DNA of 64,000 nucleotides. Origin: Alligator mississippiensis. Its lineage: Eukaryota > Chordata > Crocodylia > Alligatoridae. The first letter of the stretch is position 1. Every line of letters starts with the position of its first letter. Made by a program: the position numbers and the translations under genes. Shown here in pieces: positions 21,746-33,800 of this stretch. The notes under the pieces were generated by a model, which worked only from the letters and a program-made list of their open reading frames with translations, had not been told where the DNA came from and did not search any database. The stretch covers positions 17,974,001 to 18,038,000 of the forward strand of contig NC_081837.1 in the NCBI RefSeq assembly GCF_030867095.1. Direction: 5' to 3'.

Positions 21746-22033
21746 GTGGTATCCTAGCAGAGAAGTACAGAGTGGTGAGGATGCTGCACGAGTAGGGCAG
21801 TGCAGGACTCCAACTCCTGTCATGGCCCGGTCAGATTTGAATAATTCTCAGACTCTGCTGAATCCCTATCGTCAGCTCTCTCAGGCGGGACATGTGAAGT
21901 AGACGAGGAGAAGACTAGCCCCAAAGGTTGCTGGATAGATTCTTGTTTGATCCGTTTCATTACATCCATCCATACGGCCACAGACTGATGTCAACAAAAG
22001 AAGTAACCAAAGCAGAGGTTCAATCTCAAGTGT

Positions 22034-22466
22034 TTGAAAAACCCTGCTAAGAGACATCCCCCGCAGCAGCGCCTCCGAGAGAATTGTGCCAACTGCCCTG
22101 ATGCGCTTGACACTAGTGATAGTGGATACGTTATGTTGCAAATAATGTATCGCAATAGTTATATCATATCCCATGAAGTCATCAAAAAATTACTGGATGC
22201 ACTTGTGATTGGCTTGCTGAGTTTTAGGTCCTTTTTAAGTGACCACCTTTCCTGTGAGTTTTTCAACCATCTGACTCTTAAACAATATGAGTTAGTGACC
22301 ATGGACCCCTGCAAAACCAGGAAGCTGTTTATGTATCACCTGCCAGGAAAAGGGAAAACAACTGTGACCCTGAAGATCATTGAGAAGTTAGGGAATGTGT
22401 TTCTGTGAGAAATGAAGGAAATTCTCTACATTTGTGAGAATCAGCCCCTGAGAGAATTGGTGATGT
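22034..22466 (+). pseudogene. Schlafen helicase-domain exon (pseudogene)
   Basis: The frame contains LLDALVIGLLSFRSFLSD, then HLPGKGKTTVTLKIIEK and EILYICENQPLREL. The last two are the Walker A region and following strand of the long (group III) Schlafen proteins, whose helicase-like C-terminus binds tRNA and DNA in antiviral and stress responses. The loop lacks the usual serine before GKT-type residues, and a TGA at 22406-22408 interrupts the frame between NVFL and EMKEIL. A GTAAGC donor follows the exon at about 22467. A second part lies at 24490-25008. It sits next to UNC45B, as Schlafen genes do in mammals. Confidence 0.75.
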
Positions 22467-24489
22467 AAGCATTACAGATGTCCCTCCAAACTTATTTAGA
22501 TACTTTATATCCTCACTTCTGAGTTTTTATTTTCCATTTAGCATGAAAAAAAAGCCCCTTGTCTTGGAACCAAGTATGAGGGTTGTGGGGGGCCAAGTGA
22601 CTGCTGCAGCTCCAGCACCAGCTCCAGCTCCTACTCAGGGTCAGGGCTGTAGGTGCAGCTGCAGCTGCTTCCTACCCCACCACATCTGTTTCTGTACCCT
22701 GCTATCTGCCCCCTGCAGCCTCTTCCCCCACATTTCCATCCTGCATTTAATTTCTGTTTCCACACACATCCCCCTCCCCTTACCCATGCTCCTTACTGGC
22801 AGGCTTCTTCCATTCTTCCACCTGGGGCATTGAACATGGCTACAGCCCAGCCATGTAGTACTGGCATGCAGCCCATACAGCTGCTATCAGGGCTAGACTG
22901 TGGCTGTGCTCAATATCCCAGGCTAGAATAGGCATGGACTCTGCCAGCTCGAAGCAAGGGTAAGGAGAGGGGTGGGAAACAAAGGCTGGGGGGGAGAGGG
23001 AACTGCCAGGCAGAGGCAGGAGGAGAGCAAAGGCTGACGGGGAGGGAGATGGGTGGGCAAAGCTTGGTAGGGAGAGGAGAGGGGGACAGGCAGGGCGAGA
23101 AGTGGCAAGGGGGCAGGCACAAGAAGGGGCAAACTGTTTAATCTCCCCACACAGCTTGCTTGTCACACAGCTTTCCATGTATAGAACCTAATGATTGGGG
23201 CATCATCTTCAATTCAAGGTCATCTTGGATTCAGGGAAAATACAGTAATACACATGAAAGGGATTAAGACTGGGGAGAACTTGATAGCCAGAAATCTTTC
23301 CCAAACGTGTAGGAAGTCTTTACTTCTCTGACACCTTCTTTCCAGTATGAGCTGGCAGGCTCATAGTTCAGCAGCAATGTAGTTCCATACTAATGAGGGG
23401 GAGATGAGATGGTGTTAAAAACCTCTGGTCCTCATCCACATTTCTAGTTTGTACTCCTGCTACCTCCAGGAGAGCAGAATCAACACTTGAGAAGATGTCA
23501 CAGCTGGGAGGGTAGTTTTCATGTTTTAGGCCAGTATAGACACTTTAGAAAGCTTTTCTTGACCATGTGTCTTGAAATATTTGGGGCCAGATTCACCCTC
23601 CAGGGTTGTGTCAATTATTCTGCTGTAAATCAACTATCCCCTTTGCCCCATTTGGGAGACTTGCCCCTGTGGAGGACAGACAAACTTCAAACCAGTAGCC
23701 TCTTGCCTAGGGGCTAAATCAGAAGGTTCAGCCTTAGTTCCCCAAGGAATGCCTGACTATAGTAAGGAATCCCTTACTATAGCCATCATGTGATGGGGTT
23801 GATGCATCTATGGCTTGCTGTTACATGGCCCTGTATTACTATGACCACTCACTGTCAGGTTTATATGTTCTCCAGTTTAGTTTAACATGCAGCCCCTTTC
23901 ACCATGGATAATATAAACATATTTATGCGATTTCCAACCCTGGCACAGATCTATGCATACTGTTAAACTTCTCTCATCCTAATGGACCTACTCCTATGCT
24001 TAGATTTGGTTTATATACTTGTTCAGCCTTGGTTTCTGTAGAGACATAACTGGGCAGTTTTGTGCCCTGGCAGCAGCAGGGCTAGAAGCTCCTATTTTTG
24101 TACCCCTGCCCCCCCAGTCAGTGCCCAGGGATGATGACCCAGTTACCCCCTTTTAGTTATGGGTTTTTGCAGGGTGCTCTGTAGAAGTCTTGGCTGGTAG
24201 GAACCAGAGCCAGGATATAATGGAGTTGGTATAACCACAACTTGTTATTACACAGTCCTGTGTTGCTATGATTACTCATTGTAGCTTCCCGTGCCTCTCT
24301 CCCCGAGCGTCACAAGTCTGGGTCTCCTTCAAACCTCGCCACCGCCACCTGGGTTGCACGACCAGGCTACTGAGAGCAGCCTTGGGTCAGCTCCCCAGGG
24401 GTCTCGCCTGCCACATCTTTGATGATGATTAGTTCTTAAGTGGGAGGAAGATGTTTAATCCCATCTCCCCTGGTTCTTCGCAATGTTAT
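22467..24489 (+). other. Schlafen pseudogene intron, no gene seen
   Basis: It contains a CAGCTCCAGCAC-type low-complexity patch (22590-22680) and a diverged internal duplication (about 23800-23880 and 24215-24290). The helicase segment expected between the two exons is missing. Confidence 0.5.
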
Positions 24490-25008
24490 TCGTTAAAGGG
24501 GTCCGGAATGCAACACAGATATAAAATATCATGGCAAAACAGATGAAGAAGATTCGCAGCTAAATATCCCTTGTCAACAATTGAGAGAGTTGTTAGATGA
24601 AGCAGAATGTGGCCACTGCTCGCCAGGTTCTTACAGCATAAAGTATAATTTGAGTCAGAGGCAAATAGCACATTACGTGGTTGATAAGTGTCTCCAATAT
24701 TTAAAAAATGGTTACTCAGGGAAAGACATTGCTGTTTTATGCTGTACAGTGAGAGAGAAGGAAAGCTATTAGAAATTCTGCCATCCTTAATGTGAAACAA
24801 AATGAGGCATTTCAGGCTGGAGGCATCTTTCACAACAGCAGAAGACATGATGAAAAATGGCATTGTTCTTGACAGCATGCGTCGCTTTTCTGGCTTGGAA
24901 AGATGCATCATATTGGGTATCAATTCTGTCCCTACCTATGAGGCAATTTCTGAAAACCTGTTACTATGTGTTGCATCCCGAGCTAATTTACAGCTTCATT
25001 TGCTGTAG
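24490..25008 (+). pseudogene. Schlafen helicase C-terminal exon (pseudogene)
   Basis: Separate open stretches read HYVVDKCLQYLKNGYSGKDIAVL (24660-24740, split here only for reading) and GIVLDSMRRFSGLERCIILGI (24860-24922), ending LCVASRANLQLHLL and a stop at 25006-25008. The RRFSGLER helicase motif VI-like signature is typical of SLFN11/13-type proteins. Stops near 24500, 24770 and 24790 and a frame change show decay. Confidence 0.75.
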
Positions 25009-25924
25009 TGTAAGATGAAAGATAGTGTAAGGTTGGAAAACTTCATGGCAAAGCTGAAGGTGTTGTCTGCAACAACTCTCTGGAATTACTCCCATGACTG
25101 TCCATCCTGCTGCTGTTCTTTGCACTGCACTGAAGCTGTTGTCTGTTACTAAAGTAGCAACTCCCATGACCTCTTCTTGGCCCATCTCAAGGCCTATACT
25201 GCAGTCTTAGACCCCTTGATCCCTTGGTATGTGTTGATGCTGGCGGTTACACCTTACACGTCTTAAAATTCTGCTCCTTATTGGCTGCCATCATAGGTGG
25301 TTCCAGGATTTTTTAAAAGCGGGGCGGGGGGGTCCAAAGTAAAAACTGGCACGTCGGGGGTGGCTGCACCCCCTGCTCCTGGCCTTTCCCCCACACCATA
25401 AGCAGCATCCAGGGATTTTTTAAAGTTCCCAGATTAGGTAAGAATCTCCCCATCCCCAACCCTCAGTGTCCCCTCTCTTCACTGTGTGCTCAGCAGGACC
25501 TCCAGTCCCCCCCCATTCCACTCTCACTTATGCTTTGGGGCACAGGAATGGGAGACCCATGTGCCATTGCTGCTTCTGCCTGCTCCAGCTGGGGCTGCAG
25601 GGAACGGCTGCAAAGGGAGCCAGGCTGCACTGTAGACACTGATGGCAATGGGTGGGTTTCCCCTCCCTATGCCTGCTCCCCAACTGGTGGGGAACATCTG
25701 GTGGGACCAGCAAGGCAGAGGAGCCCACATGCTACCACTGCTACTGCTGTCCCCACTTGAGCTCAGCTCCCACTCCCCACAGCCCTAGCTGGAGCAGGAT
25801 AGAAGCGCATCTGAGGCTCCTGCAGCCCTGGGTCAGCCAGGGACAGAGATGGGGTGGGTCTCCCCTTCTCTGTATTCATATGTGTAAGTAAAGAGGGGCT
25901 TCTGATGTTCCTTTCTGATGTCAT
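25009..25924. other. No gene recognised
   Basis: GC-rich, with purine and pyrimidine runs (25320-25400) and short chance frames. Nothing is supported. Confidence 0.4.
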
Positions 25925-26480
25925 CTTGAACTTATGCTGGCCAAAACTGAGCTCCTAATCTCCCCTCCCAGACTCTTCTTTTTCACTACAGACACTACTT
26001 ACACTTTCCTTGTCACTCCAGCCTCTGGCCTGTGTCATCTTTGACTTGACCCTCCACTGTTGATACTATTTTGTCTTTCATGTGAATAGTATCTGGTCTT
26101 TTGTCCCTGTCTGTACAGCCAAAACTGGTCCAAGCACTCATGAGTTCATGTTGTCACTGCAGCAGTCTCCTGTTTTCTGGCTTCATCTCTGGAAGCTTTG
26201 CACCCATCAAGTCTATCCAGAATGTTGTTACTAAGATTATTTTCTTGGTTTGTTGCTCTGACTAGATGAAGCTCCTCCTTGGCGCCTCTGTGGGCTCCTC
26301 ACTTCAAGTTTGCATCAGGACCTTCAGAACCTAGCACACACTACCCAGCTGATCTGGTAATCTACTGCAACATGGACTCCAGCTATCACTCCCCTTGAAA
26401 ACCTCTACCTTAAACCTCCTTGCCATCTCCTCCCTCTCTACCCTGTATAGACCTTAGTTGACTGCTAAATAGTGATAATT
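25925..26480 (+). mobile_element. L2-type LINE fragment
   Basis: It encodes a decayed RT C-terminus beginning AKTELLISPP and ending in the usual L2 tail text (CTCCTGTTTTCTGGC; CTATCCAGAATGTTG). Its heavy decay fits an old amniote insertion. It lies between the Schlafen remnant and a gene-free stretch. Confidence 0.65.
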
Positions 26481-28284
26481 TAGACTAAAATAGCATTTGC
26501 TTGACTAGAGCTAAGCTAAGAGAATGGTGAAGGGGGTGGGGGAATGCTATCGTTCAGAAGATTTTAGAGAGGAACCTAGGTTAAAGTACATCAATTTTGG
26601 GTCACTTAGAGCTACTTTAATGATTTTATGCCAGGTAAACTGCATCTACAATAAAACTAGGTTTATGTTAGTGGTTGCAAAGAGATCTCTACTTGACAAC
26701 AAAAAGGTGCATTTGATTCCCATATTAGAATAATGCAGCTTCATATTATTGAGTAGATAACATATTAGGTATATCCAAACATCTACTAACCTTATTTGAG
26801 ATATTTTTATTTCATAAGTTTTTACAGTCTGGCAAAGTAAGCAAGCATAGAGCTCAGATCCACCCAGGGATTTTTACTGAACTGCTCATTTGCAGATGAA
26901 CTAAGGTTAGGAATTTTTTCAAACTTAGTCTTTGAAATCTAGGAAAAAGTTCCTTTTCCTTGTCAGGCTGCTCATCTAGAGATTTTTTAACATTTTAGGA
27001 CTCAATATATTTAAGATTAATATCTTTCTATTTTAGATATGAGTAATTATTTTGATAATGAGCATTATATTATTTTTAATCATTACCTGTATTGTCATCA
27101 CTTATTCAGTGCTAAAATCATATTAAAATATCCTTCACTGTGTTTCTTGGAGTGTTTGGTTTTACTGGGACAGACGTTTTGAATCTTCCTTAGTCCCTAC
27201 GACTTAGAAAATCCTTCTTGCAAGGGGGTGTATAGCTGCGGTGGCCTAGGGTCCACAACAATACCTCAGTTTAATAAGAGCATACAAACAAGTCAGACTT
27301 ATTTATACCCATAGGCATTAGCACAAAAACTGTAATATAATGCATGAAGCCCTGCATGGAAACCTTTTGAAAGGGGTAATTTTGTCATCAGTGCAACTTA
27401 AAACCCCAACATTTGCAAAGACCCTTTAGGGTGACAGTCTTCACCTTGTGCATAGTACAAGCTGTCCCAGATGCCTCAAGGACTTTCACAGTCACCCTGA
27501 CCTCCCTCACTACCTTCTGCCGCCTTTTAAATGTCACTCACTCTTTAGCAGTAGTCGGTCACAGTCTCCCTGGGCCTCCTTCAAGGGTGCATGGAGCGTA
27601 TCAGGGAGCAACGCCACCCTCCAAATTCTTTCATAGGGCTCCAGGCAAAATGGCCTCTAATTTGCAGCTCCTCTTTCCCTTTTCCCTTCCTACTAGCCCT
27701 CAAAGTAGCCTTGTAGCTATCTAGGTCTGGCTTTCCTGGGTTTGGAGTGGCCCCACCCCTCTGCTTAACTCTTTACAACCCAGGGGAAGTAGTTACTCCT
27801 GGAACACCTTTGCGGGCCAACGCTATAAACGAAGATAAATTGTCCCATCAAATCAAAAAGCTTCCTGAAATCACTCCTTAATGATTTAGTGCAATGACTA
27901 TATCAGTGGTTCTCAACGGGTGCCACAGCACCTCTACTGTGTGCAAGGAGGACCTGCAGGGCATATCAGGATGAAGCTGCAGCCATTCCTGGTCCACCCT
28001 CCACTCCCCCTCCTGGGAGCAAAGGTGTAGGGTACAGTTCTGCTTTGGTCACAGCTGGGTGATACCCAGGACACTGGCTCCCAATAACTTTTGAGGTACA
28101 ACCCATGGTGTTGGTTTGGATCTGTAAGATCTTAAATCAGTGATTCTTTCAAGGGTGCCACAGGGAGCAATGCAATGTTAGCACTGTTGGGTGTGCAAAC
28201 ATGATTCACACAATAAACCCAGAGGTTTCCAATAGGAATCCGTAGTGTTAAAAACATTCTGCCCTTTTGTGGCTGTCCTCAAAG
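26481..28284. other. Gene-free stretch with hAT-like repeat scraps
   Basis: AT-rich to 27400, then mixed. CAGTGGTTCTCAACGGG at 27904 looks like the end of an old hAT-type element, and a diverged second start (CAGTGATTCTTTCAAGGG) lies at 28138. No coding sequence is supported. Confidence 0.4.
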
Positions 28285-28292
28285 CTATAATC

Positions 28293-28478
28293 CAGGGGTG
28301 AGCAAAATGCAGCCCACGGGCCGGATGTGGCCTGCCAGGCCATTCTATCCAGCCCGCAGGGCCCCCCCAAATTTAGAAAATTAATATTTATCTGTCCCTG
28401 GCTGCCTGTCATGCTGCCCTTGATGGCTTGCCAAAACTCAGTAAGCAGTCCTCCACCAAAAATAATTGCCTGCCCCTG
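28293..28478. mobile_element. hAT-type MITE with perfect 8-bp target duplication
   Basis: It is 186 bp. It starts CAGGGGTGAGCAAAATGC and ends ATTGCCTGCCCCTG, which are imperfect terminal inverted repeats. CTATAATC stands on both sides (28285-28292 and 28479-28486). There is no transposase; it would have been moved by a related full-length hAT element. Confidence 0.85.
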
Positions 28479-28745
28479 CTATAATCTGGGCCTGAGGGGT
28501 GACATATAAACTGAACAAATGAATGAATGAACAGTGAGAATATATATCAAGACTAATAATGAAGAGTTGTTTAGAAGTCTGCCCAGGATGCCCTTAGGGT
28601 CTGGCTGCATGTAGAGAATGGAGTCATGCTCATTAAAGCTTGTATGTCCTATTTATAGAGGGCAGATGTTTCACCTGCCAGGGCTGCCCTGTTCCCTGGC
28701 AAATTAATAAATAAAAGCTTGTCACCTTCACATTGAAAAGTACTT

Positions 28746-29466
28746 TGTGAAGTTAATCACTTTATTATCCCCAGTTTTCAGAGAAAACCCATGAAATTGT
28801 AACCTGGGCGGTACTCCAAGAGGTACCCCCTCTCCAATTGAGGGGATCAGAGCAGGTGCACAAGTGCTGTGGGGGTGTAGGGACTCTCCTCCCCCTATAG
28901 AGCAGAGCCAGACCACCAATGGGCACTTAACCATATACCTTTTAATGCGAGAACAGTACTGGGACCATAACCAGTATAAACCAGGGGGTATAGGGGACAC
29001 TACAATGCCCCGAGGGGGCAGGATTCAACAAAGGTTAGACACTTACAATCTTAGACATATTCATCCAGTTGACGAAAGACAGGGTTAACAAAATATAAAA
29101 CGCAAACAGCAAAACAAACAATGCTGGTTGGTGAAATATAAAAGGCACAAAATACAAAATGTCAAATGACAAGAAATATAGGGCCTAGGTACCTGGAGGG
29201 GGAGAAAACACAGTGGACCCTTTCCACTGCTCCCACCCCGCTGGCCCAGCTCTTTGAACTCTTTCCTTGTGGTCCCTCACTGGTCTCTCCTGAGTCAGCT
29301 GTGCTGCCCCTTTTATCCTCCTCCAGGTGACTCAAGGGGCCAATCAGGGGACATGGAGGGTGAGTCTCTGGGGCCTGACTGGTGAGGAAAGGGAATCCCA
29401 AGTCCTCCAATCATCTTTTACCCTGGCAAACCCCCTGGGCTAAGTACTGCCAGCTAGCCCGTCACA
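28746..29466 (-). mobile_element. Possible solo LTR
   Basis: The minus strand starts TGTGACGGGCTAGC and ends AACTTCACA. GGATAAAAGGGG near 29312-29323 looks like a TATA box, and AATAAAG near 28760 like a poly-A signal. No convincing target duplication was seen, so the limits and the call are tentative. Confidence 0.3.
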
Positions 29467-30789
29467 AGATTTTGCATATTGTGTATGAAATCTGGTGGGG
29501 ATTTGCAGGTTACAGGGATACATGTAGATATTTAGGTGTACATTATTCTTAGTAAGACGATCCTTGTTCATTGCTACAAGCTTGCATTTACCTTTACTGG
29601 ATTTTAGGAGACACCATTCATTTCAGACACAAGACACTCTAATGTGCAGTGAACCTACCCCCTTTAAATAGCAACACAAACCACCACCACAGGAACCTCA
29701 ACAATGAACTGCTGACTCCAAATTAATTAAGAACTGACTGATAATGGTGGGGGATTGCAAGTTTCCAGATCCTGATAGCAGTACGTTTCTGAACAGGAAA
29801 GGAGGTCTCCTGTTGCTGTGCGGCTTCTGCAGATCTCCAGGAAAATGCTTTTGTTAGCCTAATATTCATCAGTCACCATTAAACATCCCTATCTGCAGCA
29901 CAAACTGCTCCCATCAGCCAGCAGTTCTCTCTAGAACCCAGAAATGGCATTACACTGACTGAAGCTGTCCCAAGAGAAGTGCCTGCTGAAGCAGGTCTTC
30001 AGTCTCTTTGTCCTCCTTTGCACACAGTCTCTTTTTACTTCTAGATCTAGCTGCAGATCTAGGGATGAACATGCTATACAGAAGTAAAGATCTTCTGTGG
30101 ATGTGGTTTCCACGGCAAGGAGCATGACATTGGAAGGCTAAGCAATATGTTGAACTCTATACTTCTTAGGACATAGAGTTAGACATTACGTCATCCCTTG
30201 GAAAATGCCAGCTCTTAAGTTTCACTTGTTTCTTGACTATGGAAAAATAATAGAGCAATTCGGGTGCAAAAAACTCAGAAAGACCATAACAGGTCAACAT
30301 GTTTTACACTATGGATTCCCATTTGAAATATCTTGAATTTATCTCATGAATCATACAGGTGCTTGCACACCTAAGTGTGCTAATATTGCACAGGTGCTAT
30401 GGCACCTTTGAAAGGATTCCTGAGGCTAGTATTGCCTCAGCACCCTGCTTGAGAATAACTGGTCTAACTAGTCGTGCAAGAATCATTTCTCACCCAAAAG
30501 AGAAAACACACTAAGCTTTCTCTCACTCCCTTGAAAGCCTCCTTATACAGTTACTGAGGACATTAACATGATGTTACTTTTGACGAGTCCAGTTAGGTAC
30601 AGCGTGTGAGAGGGGCTAGCGTGGAAATTCCTGTGCACACTTTTGGACAAATTTGCGCTTGCAAACACAGAAGACTGGCTTGTCTCACTGTCCAGGCACC
30701 CAAACATTGCGACAGTCACACTCACTAGTCATTTTGGCATTCTCAGTCAAAGAGCCGTATCCTGTCCTGAGCTGAGTTTTTAAGACATG
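29467..30789. other. No gene recognised
   Basis: It holds a decayed hAT-like patch at about 30195-30465 (CTTGGAAAATGCCAGCTC to TTGAGAATAACTGG) that resembles 33655-33790. Otherwise there is nothing. Confidence 0.4.
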
Positions 30790-30905
30790 GGTAGACAAGG
30801 CCTTGGCTGGGATGATTTAGTTGGGGATGGTCCTACTTTGAGCAGGGGGTTGAACTAAATGATCTCCCAAGTCCCTTCCAACCCCACTTTTTATGATTCT
30901 GAGTC
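30790..30905 (+). mobile_element. CR1 LINE 3' end
   Basis: GAGCAGGGGGTTGAACTAAA and CCCTTCCAACCCCAC followed by a TTATGATTCTGA tail are the standard CR1 3' untranslated text of sauropsids. It is truncated at the 5' side. Confidence 0.85.
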
Positions 30906-31894
30906 ATGCCTGAATTCAACTCTATTGCTGCACTAAATGACTTTACAGCATTGAATCCAGATTTACACTGTGCGACATGCTGGCAGGATGCATCACTTAG
31001 CCCTTTCACTCAGAGCAGATTAGAGCTGTAACATGGACATAGCGCTTCTCAATCAAGGAGGTATTTCAGAACAGATTAAATTATGTACCCAGCAGCCTGG
31101 GCAGGCATGATGAATGGCTGAATTCTCTCACCCACCAGTGAACAAGCTGTCCATTAGAAACAGGTGCTGTAAAAGAGCATTTTATAATGGTGTTAATTGT
31201 GGTCGTGCATTGATTACTGGCCACTTAACCAAACTGATATGGCTGAAAAAGGAGGAGAGTATTACCTCTTTGGGGACCATTCCTAGACAACCTGTAAAGA
31301 CTTAATTAGTTTACCCCCAATAATTCAGCATGTTAGCAGTAGGAAAATGGACTAACATTGGACAAGGCATAAGATTCTTACTGAGTTTGCTTCTTACTTT
31401 TCTCCTGGCGCTATCGAGCACAGTCGTGAATCATCAGAAATCCCTGTGCCTCCCTTGATGTCTGGATCTGAGGCTGTCACTTTAAAGGAGTGCTGTTGGT
31501 GCCAGGCCAAAAGCTGGAAATTGGGAAAGGTTGTTTCCTGAACCTCTAAGGACCAGTCCAAACCTGATTCTAACTGTTTCCTAAAAAGCATTACTGATTT
31601 TCTGGGACTTCCACAGAGTCACTTAGGCATCCAAGTCCACTAAAAATAGGATTCTCCTGTTGTTCTGAAAAAGGCAGCCTTCCTTATCTCTGTGTGCTTC
31701 TGACTCACCATTAACGGGGGCTTTCCCAACGTAGATGTTGACCACCAGCCCAGAAGTCTGCCTCTTCCTCTGCCCAACACAACAAACATCTCCCGTCCCT
31801 GACAATAACCTAACAAGGTCTCTTTCCAACCCCTGTGACCGGTCATCCTGTGACACTATCCACTCCAAAATATCTTCAGAGGAATGCACTAGGC
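30906..31894. other. No gene recognised
   Basis: Unique-looking sequence with only short chance frames. Confidence 0.4.
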
Positions 31895-32172
31895 CAGGGG
31901 TCAGCGGTGGACAGCCCACAGGCTGGATTCATAGAGGGAAGCGGCAGCAGCATCACAAGCAGCTGCCAGGTCCTAGCCCTGGTGCAGTTCCCCTGGCACT
32001 GCAGCCAGGGAGTGGGGAGCTAGGAAAAGTGGCAGTGGTGCAGGTGCAGCGCCCAGCTGCGTAGCTCGGTAGAGGTGCCGGGAAAGCCCCCATGCCACTA
32101 ACACCAACTGGCCAATGCTGGGCTGGAATCAGTTCTTCTGGCCCATAGCTTGAAAAAGGTTGCCAGCCCCTG
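31895..32172. mobile_element. hAT-type MITE with 8-bp target duplication
   Basis: It is 278 bp. It starts CAGGGGTCAGCGGTGG and ends GGTTGCCAGCCCCTG. It is flanked by CACTAGGC (31887-31894) and CGCTAGGC (32173-32180), a 7/8 duplication. Its ends resemble the MITE at 28293 but the body differs. No transposase. Confidence 0.8.
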
Positions 32173-33654
32173 CGCTAGGCTAGAAAGACAAGCAATTCAT
32201 ACCAGGCATTAGGAGCCAACAGAGCCTGATATGAGACCACTTCCTTTTTCAGGTGTTCATAGTAGTACACCTGGTTGTATCAAGGCAACTACTTTGAGGT
32301 AACCCCAGCAGAGACAGGAGATATTATTGATGCTAAGGGAGGTTCAGTCTACACCGAGAGGAAAGAAGTGGAAATCAGAAACTGAGAGGACTTGTTTCAC
32401 TACCTGGACACAGGTGAAGCCGAGAAAAGTGGAGGGTTCTTCAAAGTTGTATGTCTTGTACTGCAGCCTCAGGAAGTCACAATACCTTTTTAATGCTGAG
32501 AGCTGCCAAGTTAGGGGAAGACAAGAGCTCACTGAGCCCATCCTGTGCATCTAATCCTCTGCAGGTGTGGAAATGGTCTCATTTTGAATGGAGCAGAGTT
32601 GATTTAAAGGTGCCATTTGACCTGCTCTAACAGAAAGGACATGTAGGTTGATGTTCATGTGGAGCAAATCCCATGCAATCAGTAGAGTTTTCTGAACTCT
32701 TCTGTTAGCCAAGTAGCCGGCTCCTGCACTCCGCAGAGATTTTCACAAGTGACCAGGCAGCTGGGCAGTTAGTTGCTAAGAGCCCAACAGGTTCATGGCT
32801 TCTTGAAGAGGTCGCAAGTTGGGCACCTAAACTGAAACAGTTCAACTCACTAGAGAAAATCTGCTTCTTTTTATTAACAGGGTAAGATCAGGAAATTGTC
32901 CCAGTTTCCCTAGTTTGGTGTTTGAATCTGCTAAAGTGAAACCCAAACAGGCTCCTGCTAAACAAAATGTTACTACACCAAGATGAATGTTTCCTATTTC
33001 TCTTTGTGCATAAGGTTATTCTGTATGTATAGTGGCGTTTTTTTCCCTGTTATTGTGAGCCACTGCAAGCCTTCTTGGGATTCCTTCTAAATCTAAGGAA
33101 TAAAGAAATAAACATTGCACTTCTGCATTTTCAGCCAAAGATAAGTTCCTTTCAGTCATTGTTGGTACTGGTTAATCTACATGGGTTTGTGTTGGTTGTT
33201 CTAACCGCACAGCATTAAGATCCAGATTAAGCTATTTCATTGTAACAGGGACAGGTATTATCTTGTTTTGTAAATCAAAATGTTTCAATAGGTACAAAAA
33301 TAGCAGCTGACATCAATGCTTCTGAAATTAAAATTGCACTAGCATTGATACAATATCAGTAATAAATATAAATCTAAAAGACTAAGATAACCTGAAACAA
33401 ATGAACACAATTCTAAAGCCAAAAGTCAGAATTTGACAAAATGAAACAGAATTTTTCCCCCACTAGGATTTTCTTCAAAATCAATACTATTTAGCACACT
33501 ATTCCAGGCCATTGAAACAACTTTTTTTTTCTGATGAAAACCTGTGCTTTGATGAAAATATTCTGACCTTTTCTATCTGTTACACAACAGGGGGGTTTAG
33601 TTCAGGCAGTGAAGGTTCACAGTGTAAAGTCCAAAGTGCTTTGGTTCAACCTGT
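32173..33654. other. No gene recognised
   Basis: AT-rich sequence without a supported coding frame. Confidence 0.4.
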
Positions 33655-33800
33655 AGAGCAGTGCTTCTCAACATTTGCAGAGTTAAGGCAGCGCTTGGAA
33701 ATTGCCAGTTCTTACCTTTCACTCCTTTCTTGACTGAAAAGCTAAGAACTGGCAATTTCCAAGGGGTGCCTCTGGGTGATCCTTTTCTTTGGGAAAGATA
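33655..33800. repeat. hAT-like end containing a 20-bp perfect hairpin
   Basis: It begins with CAGTGCTTCTCAACA, like hAT ends. Arms TTGGAAATTGCCAGTTCTTA (33697-33716) and TAAGAACTGGCAATTTCCAA (33743-33762) are exact inverted repeats around a short loop. A diverged relative lies at 30195. Confidence 0.6.

Noticed and set aside
22840..23178. Minus-strand proline/serine-rich frame of 112 codons
   Set aside because: It is caused by a GGGAGAGG-rich stretch in the Schlafen intron; there is no homology or splice support.
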